From Pontederia crassipes (Eukaryota; Streptophyta; Magnoliopsida; Commelinales; Pontederiaceae), in contig CM060189.1 in assembly GCA_030549335.1 (NCBI GenBank), positions 47,090,917 to 47,154,916 of the forward strand: a stretch of DNA of 64,000 nt, read 5' to 3'. The notes beneath the pieces are model-generated. The model had not been told where the DNA came from, made no database searches, and was given only the letters and a program-made list of their open reading frames with translations. Of the stretch, positions 12,051-23,293 are shown piece after piece. A program made the position numbers and the translations under genes. The stretch's first letter is position 1; the number at the start of each line of letters is the position of its first letter.

Positions 12051-13235
12051 GTCTGCAGAAAGAACATCCCCGCGCTACCAAACTTTTTTAAAATATATCG
12101 AGTTTTTTTAATTCTATTCCCTAATTTTATTTTCTAATTCTCCCACTAACCCGTTTATCGGTTGCTAGACCTATCTAGACATCGCTCGTCATATTTTTAT
12201 CTTCTCAAAACGTCACAAAATACTCCCTTTCTAATAATATAATAAATGTAAAATATAATATAATATAATAATATAATAAATAATTAAAAATTTAAAAAAG
12301 GGGCGCCTCCCCTCCTTTGTCAGATCGTTGGTGAAGACGACCAATGGAAGAGGGGGAGAATCTCCCTCTACTGCATCACCTCCATGGATAAACCGTTCAT
12401 GCCGATGGCCAACGGAGGAGGGGGAGAATCTCCCTCTACTGCATCGCCTCCATGGATAGTGCCGCTAAACTCGTTCGTCGTCGTCACCCTCCTCTCTCCC
12501 TCTGTCAAGCCGTCGATGCCGATGGCCAACAGAAGAGGGGGAGAGTCTCCCTCTACTGCGTTGCTTCCATAGATAGTGTCGCTGAACTCGTTCGTCGTCG
12601 TCCGTCATATCATGAGAAGAAGAAGGACACCCCATCCTCTCCTCCCTTAAGTCCCTAGGGTTTCTATCACTTGGCTCTAATATTAATGGAGGTGACGGAA
12701 ACACACCGAGATCTCACGCGTCGCTAGCTCGATCGTGTCAAGGATATAGATGTTCATCGACATGGAGAGCATGGACCGCTTGGTCGCCATCCTCTAGTCT
12801 CTAGTTTTGGTAGGAACCAACAACGAGGAGCAAGCCTCATGCGGATTCAATCGCAAACTCCAAGATGAGCTGCTCGGGTCAAGGGCATTCGAGGCGGTGC
12901 AATTACTCGTCCACTCCGAAGCAAATCCACGAACACGTGGCCGTGGCAGCCCTCGCCCTCATCCGACTCAACAAGGTTATCTTCATGGCGTCGATGCTAA
13001 TGGTCATCGACACTAGTTGTCGACGCCGGAAGCCCTCGTCGCCATCTTCTCTTGGTATGACAGACGAAGATGGCGAGTTCAATGGCACCATCCTTGGAGG
13101 CAACGCAGCAACAAGAGAACCTGCTTCTTGTCGGCCGCCAATGAGAGAGGAGGGTCGTCGTCCCCTCCCCCTCTCCCTCCGACTACTAGGAGGAGGGGAG
13201 GGGGGTGGGCGCCCACCTCTTTTTTTTTTAAAAAA

Positions 13236-13237
<2 letters not shown>
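12051..13237. other. GC-rich noncoding block with repeated module
   Basis: No gene is supported. A module of about 57 bp (GATGGCCAACGGAGGAGGG, then GAATCTCCCTCTACTGC and CCTCCATGGATA) appears near 12341, 12402 and 12521, with TCGTTCGTCGTCGTC following the last two. The block is bounded by AAAAAAGGGGCGCC (12297) and GGGCGCCCACCTC (13207), an arrangement like the GC-rich core of the Mutator-like element at 59108, so it may be a nonautonomous DNA element. Terminal repeats and duplications were not found. Confidence 0.4.
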
Positions 13238-13290
<53 letters not shown>

Positions 13291-13291
13291 T
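13236..13291. repeat. (TTA/ATT)n microsatellite
   Basis: About 18 uninterrupted ATT units. Open frames crossing it give poly-Ile or poly-Tyr and are not genes. Confidence 0.95.
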
Positions 13292-13310
13292 ATTGAAAAA
13301 TGATATTTAG

Positions 13311-14460
13311 ATAGTAACTTAAAATAACTATAAAAAAGAGAACTACGATAAATATATGAGGAGGAGAGATACACAACTCACAAGTAATTTTACAAAACTA
13401 ATATTATTTTTCAAATAAAAAGTTAGATACAAAAATTTTGAATAAAAGAAAATTAGTTATCTTTAGTTTTGTTGGATAGTTGGTGTATAGAACTTGAAGG
13501 CTTTCTCCTCAGCCTACTATCACAAAATGTTAAGATCACCTGCTATTGAGTTGGCTTTTGCAGACGAAATATGTTGTCAATGAACTAGTTACTAGAGAGC
13601 CCCTTTTCGCCTCCACCTTGAATGCCATTTTATTTCATAACCTACATCCAAGCATTGTGGCTTCCTTCTCTGAAGGGAACAAACTAGTTTCATTCCTTGA
13701 GCTCTAGAGAATCCTCATTAGCCAATAAATTTGGCTCCATACCAATCAACAAAGTACTTCCCTTCGGTTGTGCATCTCACCAACTCGACTCCTCCTTCGA
13801 AGTTCTCCTACAATGCTTTGCAAGGTTGTGTTGGGAACAACAATGTGGACCGTGGTTGTGTATGGTCACAACCTCTACAACTTCCGCTAGCATCACCTAG
13901 AATCCATCCAACCCAAGGCTTGTGTTGCAGATCTTTTCCTCTGTAGTTCGTTTCAATAGCAACATCTACCATGATTAGTTCCTAGAAATAGAGCAATCCA
14001 CCACATCACACCCAACCTCATCAATCTTCCAATGCCTAACGAAAATGAGAGGTTCAAGTTGGAAATGGCAACATGCTCCACATTACGCACACTTGTAACA
14101 CTTTATTATTGACAATATGAAACATATTAAATGCTCTTAATATACCCCTACCAAATCAAGATATTATTCACTTTGGATCGTCCACAAGAATTTAAAATGT
14201 GTCTTGATAGGTAAATGGGTAGCTATATATAAGCTCATGACCACTCTGTGTTTTGCCTATATGAAACTATTCCATCAAACCATCTTGATCCTTAGTGATG
14301 TGGAGAAATTATGTATACTTTTCATCTATATTCAATATGCATCTATTACATATTTTTTTTATTCTCATGTTTAAACACATGCTTTATTATTATTGAAATA
14401 CAGCTTCTATTATTTTTCTAAATCCATCTTCTAAATACTGCATTTTTTGGATATTATTAC
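13311..14460. other. Intergenic DNA, nothing recognised
   Basis: Mixed-composition sequence with only short, unmatched open frames (for example 13697-13900). No splice-compatible gene structure, RNA gene or bounded repeat was recognised. Confidence 0.35.
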
Positions 14461-15090
14461 TTGTGTTGATTGCCATGCAGAAATATCAATCGATAATTCA
14501 TAGGAGTATTCAGATGTATTCTCCCACACGGACACATATGGAGAACACGAGTGTGTTCCTCCAACCTAGACACTTAGACAAATTTAAAGGCAGATGACGA
14601 AGTTCACAGCCTAGCTGTCCAAAGCAGCAAACAATAAAGAAAATGATGTCTTTCCACATCAGCCTAGTAGATCCCTTGCAGTAGAGGAAGGACACATTTA
14701 TGGGCAGATGTGGACAACAAAAAGGCTGCAGGACAATGAATATTGAACAAGTGGCAAGCTAAGGAAAAGATAACAAAGAAAAATCACAAGAAGATTCCTT
14801 TTTGCTGGGACAAATGGACAGGTGGTGAGCTGAAGGAAAGCAACCATGCAGGACCACGAAGGAGCCTTCTTTGACTGGAAAAGCTAAAGAAATATATGAT
14901 AAATAGTTGGAAAAGGTGGTGGAGAGGTGACACAATCCCTTGGGCTATAAAAGAGCAAGAGGGCCATTAGAGAAGGGGTTCCAATTGGTTCCATTTGGGC
15001 TGAGTTTAGTTCCTTATTGCTGCTGAAGGAGATTGGAGAGGAGGCTGCACCAGTAGTCTCACTTCTCCCTTCAATCTTCTATTTTCCTTT
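14461..15090 (+). mobile_element. LTR-like DNA interrupted by the copia element
   Basis: This segment has a promoter-like core, GGGCTATAAAAGAGCAAGAG near 14940-14960, followed by GCTGCTGAAGGAGATTGGAGAGGAGG, resembling the LTR-like DNA at 5860-5950. The polypyrimidine stretch here (TTCTATTTTCCTTTCTTCT) continues on the far side of the copia element at 19550 (CTTCTTTTTTTCTTTTC). The copia therefore inserted into this older LTR or leader, whose downstream part is at 19550-20262. The Athila/Tat-like assignment is a guess from general layout. Confidence 0.4.
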
Positions 15091-15095
15091 CTTCT

Positions 15096-15282
15096 TGTTG
15101 ATAATGTCTTGAATCTAAAACTCAGTTGTAACCCTATGTAGTCAGGTGCCATCATTGTAATCATCATTATTCCATAGTAAAGGCGCCATCACCCCCCGAG
15201 GATGTAACATGATTTAGGATGAACTTCGTAAATCTCTGTGTTCTACTGTGTTCGTGTGATCTCTCTCTTTCTTTTCGTAACA
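15096..15282 (+). repeat. 5' LTR of the copia element, internally deleted
   Basis: 187 bp against 297 bp for the 3' LTR. The missing part lies after GTAGTCAGGTGCC (about 15155) and in the 3' copy contains the CCTATATAAACTC TATA box (19385-19397). This copy therefore appears to lack its core promoter. It ends GTAACA just before the primer-binding site. Confidence 0.9.
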
Positions 15283-15334
15283 AACTGGTATCAGAGCCTT
15301 AGGGTTCGTCAGCGTTTCTCAATCAAGTAGGGAG

Positions 15335-16236
15335 ATGGCATCGCACAACGTGAACGTGGATAAGTTCACTAATAGAAATAGTTTCGGATTGTGGCAAATC
15401 AAGATGCAGACACTTCTGAAGCAACAAGGAATCTGGGCGCCGCTCGGGAGTGTGTCAAAGAACAAATCAAAGGAGGAAGACTCGAAGGGCAAAGAAAAAG
15501 AGATCAACCTCGCAGCTTTAGTGACACAAGAGGAGAAGGCGGACTCGATGATTCTGTTGTGCCTGACGGATGAGGTAATAATCGAGGTCGCAGATGAAGA
15601 AAAGACGAAAGATCTGTGGTGAGACTCAAGAGTCTGTATATGATGAAGTCTCTCACAAATAAGTTGTTGTTGAAGCAACGTCTATTCTCTCTCCACATGC
15701 AAGAATGTACCCTTTTGAAGGAACATCTGGATCAGTTAAATTCTTTGTTGATGGAACTGAGAAATATCGAACTTAAGATCGATGATGAAGATGCTGCCCT
15801 AATTCTATTAGTTTCGATTCCTCCATCATATGAGAATTTTGTTCGGTCTATGATTATTGGGAAGAAAACTATAAGTCTAGAAGAAGTAAGATCGAGTTTC
15901 CATACTCGTGAACTTCGGTATATGACAGTTGAAAATTTTGCAGAGACTCAGGTCGCACGATTGACCGTAGAGAAGGGACACTCATCGAATTTGAAGAAAT
16001 CCAAGTCAAAAAAGAAGAAAATTACTACGGAAGACATCTGCAATTACTGCAAGGAATCAGGTCATTGGAAGAAGGATGTCCCAATGAAAAAGAAGTCCCC
16101 CGTCTATGTGATGGCACATGAAATTGAAAATTCTAAAGATAATTTGGTTTTGGCTGCTACTGAATACGGATGTGTGGAGGATGGTTGGATTCTTGATTCA
16201 GGGTGTTCCTATCATATAACTCCAAATAAAGAATGA
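15335..16236 (+). pseudogene. copia gag and start of protease (frameshifted)
   Basis: Gag starts at 15335 (MASHNVNVDKF, then FGLWQIKMQTLLKQQGIW, the usual copia opening). A frameshift or stop occurs at about 15620, after which gag continues in another frame (LLMELRNIELKIDDEDAALI, then PPSYENFV). A CCHC zinc knuckle follows near 16040 (CNYCKESGHWKKDV), but the final Cys is replaced by Val. The protease motif ILDSGCSYHITPNKE is reached at about 16190, and a TGA stop at 16234 replaces the expected Trp codon. Confidence 0.9.
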
Positions 16237-16275
16237 TTGTCATCTTAGCAAAAGACTGACAATGAAAATATCATC

Positions 16276-17628
16276 ATGGGCAATAATATGTCATGTCAAA
16301 TAGTTCGGAACAATTCTGTGCATATCAAGACTCATGATAATCTTGTGAGGACACTGACAGATGTCCGACATGTTCCGCAACTGAAGAAGAATTTGATATC
16401 ACTTGAAGTCTTGAATTCCAAGGGGTGTCAGATCAATGCTGCTGGAGGCATTTTCATGGTCATGAAGGGTGATGCTACAATTTTGAAGGGAGTCGGACAG
16501 AAGTCCTTGTATATACTACAAGGCAAGACAGTCTCTGACATTGCTGCAGTGGAAAATTCATTCGAATCAGAAAAGTCCAGGTTGTGGCACATGCGAGTTG
16601 GGCATATGAGTCAGAAGGGGATGAATTTTCTCAACAAGCGAAGTCTTCTTGGAGGTCAGAAGATATCTAAAATTGATTTCTGCAAGCGCTGCATTTTCGG
16701 CAAGCAGCGAAGGCTTCAATTTGGCAAGGCAGTGCACATGACGAAGGTGACACTTGACTACATCCATGCTGATTGTTTGGGTCCCTCCCGTATTCCATAT
16801 TAGGAGGTGCTATGTACTTCATGTTCGTATTTGATGACTACTCGAGGATGACTTGGGTATACTTGATGAAGCACAATAGTAAGTCATTCAAGGCCTCAAG
16901 CAGTGGAAGGTTATGATGAAAAATCAGACATAGAAGAAAGTGAGGCGTCTTTGCACTAACGTTTAGAGTTCTGTTCTACTGAATTCGACCAGTTCTGCAA
17001 ACATGAAGACATTGTCAAACATCGCACAGTCAAGGATACTCCACAGGAAGTTGCAAAACGAAGAACAGAACACTTCTGGAGAGAGCAAGGTGAATACTCT
17101 CTAATGCTGGCATGAACAAGACGTTCTGGGCTAAAGCTATTAATACAGCTTGCTACTTGGTGCATCGGAGCCCGGTTATTGCAATTGATCTGAAGACTCC
17201 AATTGAGGTATGACTAGGAAATCCTATTGATTACACTAATCTAAAAAATTTTGGTTGTCCAGTATACTATCATGTCAGTAAAGGAAAGTTAGAATCAGGA
17301 GCCAAAGAGGGAGTATTCATGGAATATGGTGCATGAGTGAAGGGCTACAAAATCTGGCCCCTTCAGAACGTAACGTGATCCACAATAGAAGGTGACCTTT
17401 GATGCAGCATCAATGCTTCAGTTAAAGGTGGAGGCTGAAGAGAGTGTTAGTAAACATGTGGAGGTTGAGGTCACTTCTGTTGGGGATGATGATGAAAGAT
17501 CACATCAAGAAGCAGAATCAGAATATGAAGAATCTGATAAGCAACTTGAAGAGGAGTCAATTGCTGCTAGACGTCCTCGTAGAGAAGTGGGTCCTCCTAA
17601 GCGATATGACTTCGAGCTGAAGAGGTGA
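16276..17628 (+). pseudogene. copia protease end, integrase and linker (broken)
   Basis: The frame resumes at 16276. It contains the pre-integrase segment (RLWHMRVGHMSQKGMNFL) and the integrase zinc-binding residues (HMRVGH, then CKRCIFGK), ending in a stop at 16801 inside DCLGPSRIPY. From 16804 to about 17390 integrase core sequence is recognisable only in short stretches and seems partly deleted. A hydrophilic acidic linker at 17392-17628 ends RRPRREVGPPKRYDFELKR, typical of the region before RT. Confidence 0.85.
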
Positions 17629-17984
17629 AGTCCCTAGAGCCGTCCTCTTATAGGGATATCATCACATGTGATGAATCTGAACAGTAAATCTCTACTATGG
17701 GTGAGGAGATGGAATCTCTTCACAAGAATTAGACTTGAGAGCTTGTCAAGTTGCCTAAAGATAGAAATGTCGTTGGCTATAAATGGATCTTCGAGAAGAA
17801 AGTTGGAATTCCAAGAGTTGAAGACACAAGATATAAAATGGTTGGAGTGTAGTCTTTCAACTGATGACAAAGTTATCCAAAGTGAAGACATAGCTTGTCA
17901 TAGACCGTCTTCCATTAACATCTGCAGCTATAGGCTGAATCTGAGTACCATGCAATCAAACACTCTTTATCTCTTCTGTAGATG

Positions 17985-18925
17985 AAGCTAATATCAGATG
18001 TTCATCTCAGATACCGAAAGATTTGCTTCACTGCTTCCTAGTGCTCTTTTCTTGGATCGCTCATGAATCTGCTGACAACACTAACTGCATGAGCAATCTC
18101 TGGTCTTGTGCAAATTATGACATACATCAAACTTCTAACTGCACCAGCATATGGAATCTGAGACATATACTCCTTCTCTGCTTCTGATTTTGGTGCGAAA
18201 GCAACAGAGAGATGAACATTTGCAGCTGATGAAGTATTCAAAGGCTTCGTTCCAGAAATTCCAAATCCGGATAAAGTCTTTTGAATATAACTTTTTTCAG
18301 ATAAGAGGAGTTTACCCTATGAGCGATCCCTTAGAATTTCCATCACCAAAATCTTCTGTGCTGCATCAAGATCTTTCATATCGAATTCTATACTGAGGAG
18401 CTTTTTCAAATTCTGAATGTCTGTCATGTCTCTAGCGGCAATGATCATATCATCAATATACAAGAGCAGATAAATGGTGGAGTCACCATTCACCTTCTTG
18501 TGATATACACAGCAATCATATGGACTTCGGCTGAATTTCTTACTGATCATGAAACTGTCAAACCTCTTGTACCATTGCCTGAGAGACTACTTCAAGCCAT
18601 ACAAAGATTTTTTCAGTCTACAAACTTGATCCTCCTTTCCTAGAATGAAGAATTCCTCAGGCTAACTCATAAGAATGTCTTCTTCAAGTTCTCCATGGAG
18701 GAAAGCAGTCTTCACATCTAGTTGCTCAAGCTCTAAATTCTGATTTGCTGCAAGAGCAAGTAGCACCCTAATAGAAGTATGTCTGACAACATGTGAAAAT
18801 ATCTCATTGTAGTCCGCACCTTCTCTCTGACTATAACCTTTAGCAACCAGTCGTGCTTTATTATTTACCACAACGTATATGACACTGACAAAAGCTATTA
18901 AGGAAGACATCTGATTAAAAGGCTC
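17985..18925 (-). pseudogene. Inverted RT segment inside the copia element
   Basis: In this interval the copia coding sequence lies on the minus strand while both flanks are plus-strand copia. Reading in reverse: KARLVAKGYSQREGADYNEI with LDVKTAFLHGELEED near 18660-18860, the catalytic LLLYIDDMIIAA near 18440-18470, and the RT/RNase H junction SLMYVIICTRPEIAHAVS near 18080-18140. The flanks are the RT start on the plus strand (VVGYKWIFEKKVG-like, about 17770-17830) and RNase H (18963 onward). Breakpoints are estimated from where the strand of homology changes. An intra-element inversion is the simplest reading. Confidence 0.85.
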
Positions 18926-18944
18926 AGTTGAAAATTTTGGATTA

Positions 18945-19169
18945 TATCAAGAGCATGCTATAGTGTATTGTGATAGTCTGAGTGCAATATGTTTAGCCAA
19001 AGATCAAGTGCATCATGAAAGAACCAAACACATTGATGTCAGATATCACTTTATCGCAATTGAGAAGATGATTGTCACTGAAGATAATCCGACTGATACA
19101 TTCACTAAATCTGTTCCTCATAGCAAATTCCAGCACTATTTGGACTTGCTTAGCATCAATGCTCGGTAA
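18945..19169 (+). pseudogene. copia RNase H C-terminal end
   Basis: Plus-strand sequence gives QEHAIVYCDSLSAICLAKDQ, then HERTKHIDVRYHFI and NPTDTFTKSVPHSKFQHYLD, the standard end of copia RNase H just upstream of the polypurine tract. Confidence 0.9.
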
Positions 19170-19252
19170 TAGTTCTAAGGTGGGGCTGACGACGGCGTGG
19201 CATGACATTGAAGTTTTGTGATCTGAAAATGATTTAAGTCAAGGTGGAGATT

Positions 19253-19549
19253 TGTTGATAATGCCTTGAATCTGAACTCATTTGTAACACTATGTGGCCC
19301 CCTATGTAATCAGGCACTTTAGCATATTTCTTTCAAAACCTAGACGATTTTAGAGTTTTTGTTTCCTATTTTGTATTGGAGTTCCCTATATAAACTCTAT
19401 GACGGCTGGGTTATTTCACATCCTTGTAATCATCAGTATTCCATAGTAAAAGGAGACGCGTCCGCTCGAGGACATAACCCGATTTAGGGTGAACCTCATA
19501 AATCTTTGTGTTTTGTGTTCGCACGATCTCTCTCCCTCTTTTCGTAACA
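19253..19549 (+). repeat. 3' LTR of the copia element
   Basis: 297 bp, starts TGTTGATAATGCC after the polypurine tract and ends TTCGTAACA, followed by the CTTCT duplication. It keeps a TATATAA box near 19387. A related but more worn LTR is at 36270-36525. Confidence 0.93.
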
Positions 19550-20262
19550 CTTCTTTTTTTCTTTTCTAATTTTTCTTAATGTGTAACTAACCAGCCAACT
19601 AGTGGCTGTGGGATGTTGATCATGACTTTCGTACTCTCTTCTTATTCTTTTTTTATTCTTTGATGACTGACTGAATGTCGAGCTTCGTTTTCATTTTGAT
19701 GACATTTATTTTGGTCCTTGTTTCATTGCATATCTCTTGACCTTCTGAATTTACCTTTGGATTTGAGCTCATGAATCGTCTTCATCTTACACCCCTGACC
19801 GGAGGGATACTATAGGCTTTACGCGATCGAACGTAGAGAAATCGAGCTTTGATGAAGACGTTTTTTTGTGTAGTTTCTTTGTTTTCCTCATTGGTGTTTG
19901 TTAGGGAGAGTTTTCTGGATCATTGTCGCCTTGCACCTTTGATCGTAGGGATATTATATGCTCTACGCGATCGAACTTAGAGAAAATCGAGCTTTGGCAT
20001 GCAATGCTTCGTAGTCCGGGTTTTTCATAGAATTAGCAATGACGATTTTTCGTAGTTTGGTTTAGACCTCATTCACTTTTTGATCCGCGATCTGAAAGGG
20101 TTGTGCATATTCGGGTTTCTGCCAATAAATGACCACATTGAGTTAGAGATTCGAGTCATTTTAAACATATTCAAGGAATGTTCATGTATTTCTTTTTCGT
20201 CATTGTTATTTTCGATTCTGAAAAGTTCTACCCGAGAGGGGACATTCTTCCATCCTCATACA
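19550..20262 (+). mobile_element. Downstream part of LTR/leader with duplicated 60-bp module
   Basis: Noncoding retroelement DNA that continues the sequence interrupted by the copia insertion. A module of about 60 bp occurs twice: near 19790-19850 and 19934-19997, each with GGGATA(C/T)TATA, then CTCTACGCGATCGAAC (or CTTTACGCGATCGAAC) and TAGAGAAA(A)TCGAGCTTTG. No coding sequence is visible. Confidence 0.45.
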
Positions 20263-20909
20263 GGTTCATCAGGCTATCCAATGACTACTTTACTTTGATG
20301 GGTAGGAAGTGGGCCGATTTAGTAAGTCGATCCACTACTACCCAAATAGCATTATGGCCCTTCTGGGTTTAAGGGAAGCCTGTGATGAAGTCCGTAGCTA
20401 TCTCCTCCCATTTTCACTAGAGAATTCCGAGGCTCTTCAGTGGGCCTTGTGGTTTCTAGTGCTCCACATTGACTTTCTGATAAACTATGCATCTGAATAC
20501 ATACTTTGCGATTTCCTTCTTCATATCCGGCCATCAGAAACTTCTTTGTATATCCTTGTACATCTTCGTACTTCCAGGATGGATCACGAACTCGGACTTA
20601 TGGCATTCATCCAAAACTTCTCTTCTAGTGCTGAGCTGTTAGGTACCCATAACCGGTCACGCTACCGAATGCCACCATCTAATGAAACTTTGAAATCGTT
20701 TACTTCTAGACTTGTCTTGATCATCGTGGCCTGATAGTCAGAGTCTTCAACTTGTGCCGCAATGATTCTTCCGACAAGGTCGGGTTCGATGCGCTGCATC
20801 ATCATGAGCGAATTCTTAGGTGTTACCTACGGAGCCCATTTGAAGAGTTCCTCCATCATCTCATATTGTCGGAGATGCATGAAGGCCACTGAATCTTTCC
20901 ACTTCTGAC
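20263..20909 (-). repeat. Left arm of ~645-bp integrase inverted repeat
   Basis: This is the reverse complement of 21783-22432 with moderate divergence. Matching landmarks are TTCATCAGGCTATCCAATGA at the outer edge and CATATTGTCGGA with CCACTTCTG at the inner edge. It encodes the integrase zinc-finger region and start of the core on the minus strand. Confidence 0.9.
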
Positions 20910-21782
20910 TAAGAGTGTCAGCTACTGAATTTGCCTTGCCGGGATGGTAATTGATGGCAAACTTCATTTAGGAACTCCATTCATCGTTTCTAGCGCATAT
21001 TGAGGTCACTCTGCATGAATACATACTTCAAGCTCTTATGATCTATATAGATCACAAACTATTCTCCCTATAGATAGTGTCGCCAGAGCTTGAGAGCAAA
21101 GACCACATCTGCTAACTCGAGGTCATGAGTAGGATAATTAACCTCATGTTTCTTCGTCTTGATGCATTCGTGCTGCATCACGACACATCCAGTCCTATAC
21201 CGCTAGCATCACTGTAAATCACATACCTACCACTGCTTGATGGTAATGTGAGTATAGGTGCGGATGTCAGTCGCTTCTTCAATTCTTAGAAGCTTTCCTC
21301 AAACTTTGTTAACCAAATAAACTTTTCTCCTTTCCTTGTGTGCTTGGTCAACGGTAGTGCCAATATGAAAAAAACTTTAATGAATCGTCTGTAGTATCAT
21401 GCCAACCCGAGGAAGCTTATGATCTCTGAAACATTCTTCGACTGAGTCCAGTTTGACACTACTTCAATCTTGGCCGGGTCCACAAAAATTTCATCCTTGG
21501 AGATAATGTGACCAAATCATCTGGTCCATCCAAAATTCGCACTTGGAAAATTTTGCATACAATTTCTTCTCTCGCAAGGTTTCCAAAACAATTCTCAGGT
21601 GCTCCTTGTGTTGTTCCACACTTGATGAGTAGATGAGAATATCATCGACAAAGGCAATCATGAACTTGTCAAGGTGTTCGTTTAAAGTCTGGTTCAAGAG
21701 ATCCGTGAACGCTGCTGGAGCATTAGTTAATCCAAACGACATCACTATCATCCCAGCAAGTCAAATTCAGTAGTTGATGCTA

Positions 21783-22432
21783 TTAATCGGAAGTGGGAAT
21801 GTTTAGTAGCCTTCATGTGTTTCCGACAATATGAGATGATGGAGGAACTCTTCAAATGGGCTCTGCAGGTAACACCTAATAGTTTGCTCATGATGATGCA
21901 GCGGATCGAGTCCGATCTTGTCGGAAGAATCATTGCGGCACAAGCTGAAGACTCTGACTATCAGGCCATGATGATCAAGACAAGTCTAGAAGTAAACAAT
22001 TTCAAAGTTTCATCAGATGGTGGCACTTGGTATTGTGACCGGTTATGGGTACCTAACAGCTCAGCGCTACGAAGGGACGTTTTGGATGAATGTCAGAAGT
22101 CCGAGTTCGTGATCCATCCTAGAAGTACGAAGATGCACAATGATTTAAAGAGAAGTTTCTGGTGGCCGAATATAAAGAAGGAAATCGCAGAGTATATATC
22201 CAGATGTATAGTTTGTCAGCAAGTCAAGGTGGAGCATCAGAAACTACAAGGCCCACTGAAGAGCCTCGGAATTCCCTAGTGGAAATGGGAGGAGATAGCT
22301 ATGGACTTCATCACAGGCCTCCCTTGAACCTAGAAGGGTCATGATGCTATTTGGGTAGTAGTGGATCAACTTATTAAATTGATCCACTTCCTACCCATCA
22401 AAGTAAAGCAGTCATTGGATAGCCTGATGAAC
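21783..22432 (+). repeat. Right arm of ~645-bp integrase inverted repeat
   Basis: Counterpart of 20263-20909, separated from it by about 870 bp of minus-strand RT/RNase H sequence. It encodes HPRSTKMHNDLKRSFWWPN and CIVCQQVKVEHQK of the integrase HHCC domain on the plus strand, continuing into the intact-looking core to its right. Confidence 0.9.
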
Positions 22433-23293
22433 ATATATGTGTAGGAGATCGTCAGACTCCATGGAATACCCTCAATCATCATGTCCGATAGAGATTCTAG
22501 GTTTACCGCAAGGTTTTGGAAGAGCCTCCAAAATGCTTTCGCAACAAGGCTACGATACAGTACGACATTCCACCCACAGACGGATGGCCAATCAGAAAGG
22601 ATGATTCAGTCCCTAGAAGATATGCTTCGGGCATGTGCCTTGGACTGGCATGGAAATTGGGACAATCATCTTTGCTTGATTGAATTCTCTTACAACAACA
22701 GTTATCATGCAAGTATAGAGATGTCCCCTTTCAAAGCTTTATATGGTCGACTATGTCACTCCCCAGCATGTTGGGAAGAAGTAGGGCGAAAGGAAGCTAT
22801 TGAGCATTGAACTCCGCAAGTAGACTAAAAAATACACAGACTGGATTGAACTGATATGGGAGAAGTAAGCGTGATGAGGTTTAGCAAGAAAGAGAAATTG
22901 AGCCTAAGGTACGTGGGTCCCTTTGAAATTTTAGATATGGTTGGTGATTCGGCATGCAGGTTGGCATTACCCTCGGCGTACGCCAAAGTGCACAACATTT
23001 TCCACGTGTCATTGCTCCAAAAATACAAGCAAGACTACGCCAACATAATCCAAATTGAGAAGCCGAACCTTAAGGAGGATTTAACATACGAGGAACAACC
23101 CACAGAGATACTAGAGTACCAAGAAGCCCAAAAAGGAAAGAAGACAGTAACATTAATCAAAATAGCATGGAAGCAACATCAGGGTAAAGAGGTCATATGA
23201 GAATTAGAGTTAGAGATGCGTGAAAAGTTCCTCAGATTAATCGGTAAGCCCTATAATTTAAATTCGAGGACGAATTTTCTTTTAAGGGGGTAG

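Larger units (their letters stand above)
15096..19549 (+). mobile_element. Complete but decayed Ty1/copia retrotransposon
   Basis: The element is bounded by LTRs at 15096-15282 and 19253-19549, both starting TGTTGATAATG and ending TTCGTAACA, and by a perfect 5-bp duplication CTTCT (15091-15095, 19550-19554). The primer-binding site TGGTATCAGAGC follows the 5' LTR at 15286, and the polypurine tract AAGGTGGAGATT precedes the 3' LTR. Gene order is gag, protease, integrase, reverse transcriptase, RNase H, the Ty1/copia order, but the reading frame is broken many times and the RT block is inverted. It cannot move on its own. Confidence 0.95.
20263..23293. mobile_element. Rearranged Ty3/gypsy chromovirus, palindromic integrase
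   Basis: The left half reads on the minus strand: RT at 21491-21751 (MSFGLTNAPAAF, AFVDDILIYS) then RNase H and integrase down to 20263. The right half reads on the plus strand: integrase from about 21783, through DDE-type motifs ([31 protein letters not shown]), to a C-terminal chromodomain-type tail (LALPSAYAKVHNIFHVSLL, then EILEYQEAQKGKK) near 22856-23270. The two integrase copies form an inverted repeat. Many stops and frameshifts make it inactive. The polypurine tract TTTTAAGGGGGTAG at 23279-23293 marks the junction to the LTR. Confidence 0.9.

Noticed and set aside
12865..13310. Frames of 143 and 97 codons ending in poly-Ile or poly-Tyr
   Set aside because: Driven by the (TTA)n microsatellite and a GC-rich noncoding block.
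20309..20734. 141-codon plus-strand frame
   Set aside because: It is antisense to the inverted copy of the gypsy integrase.
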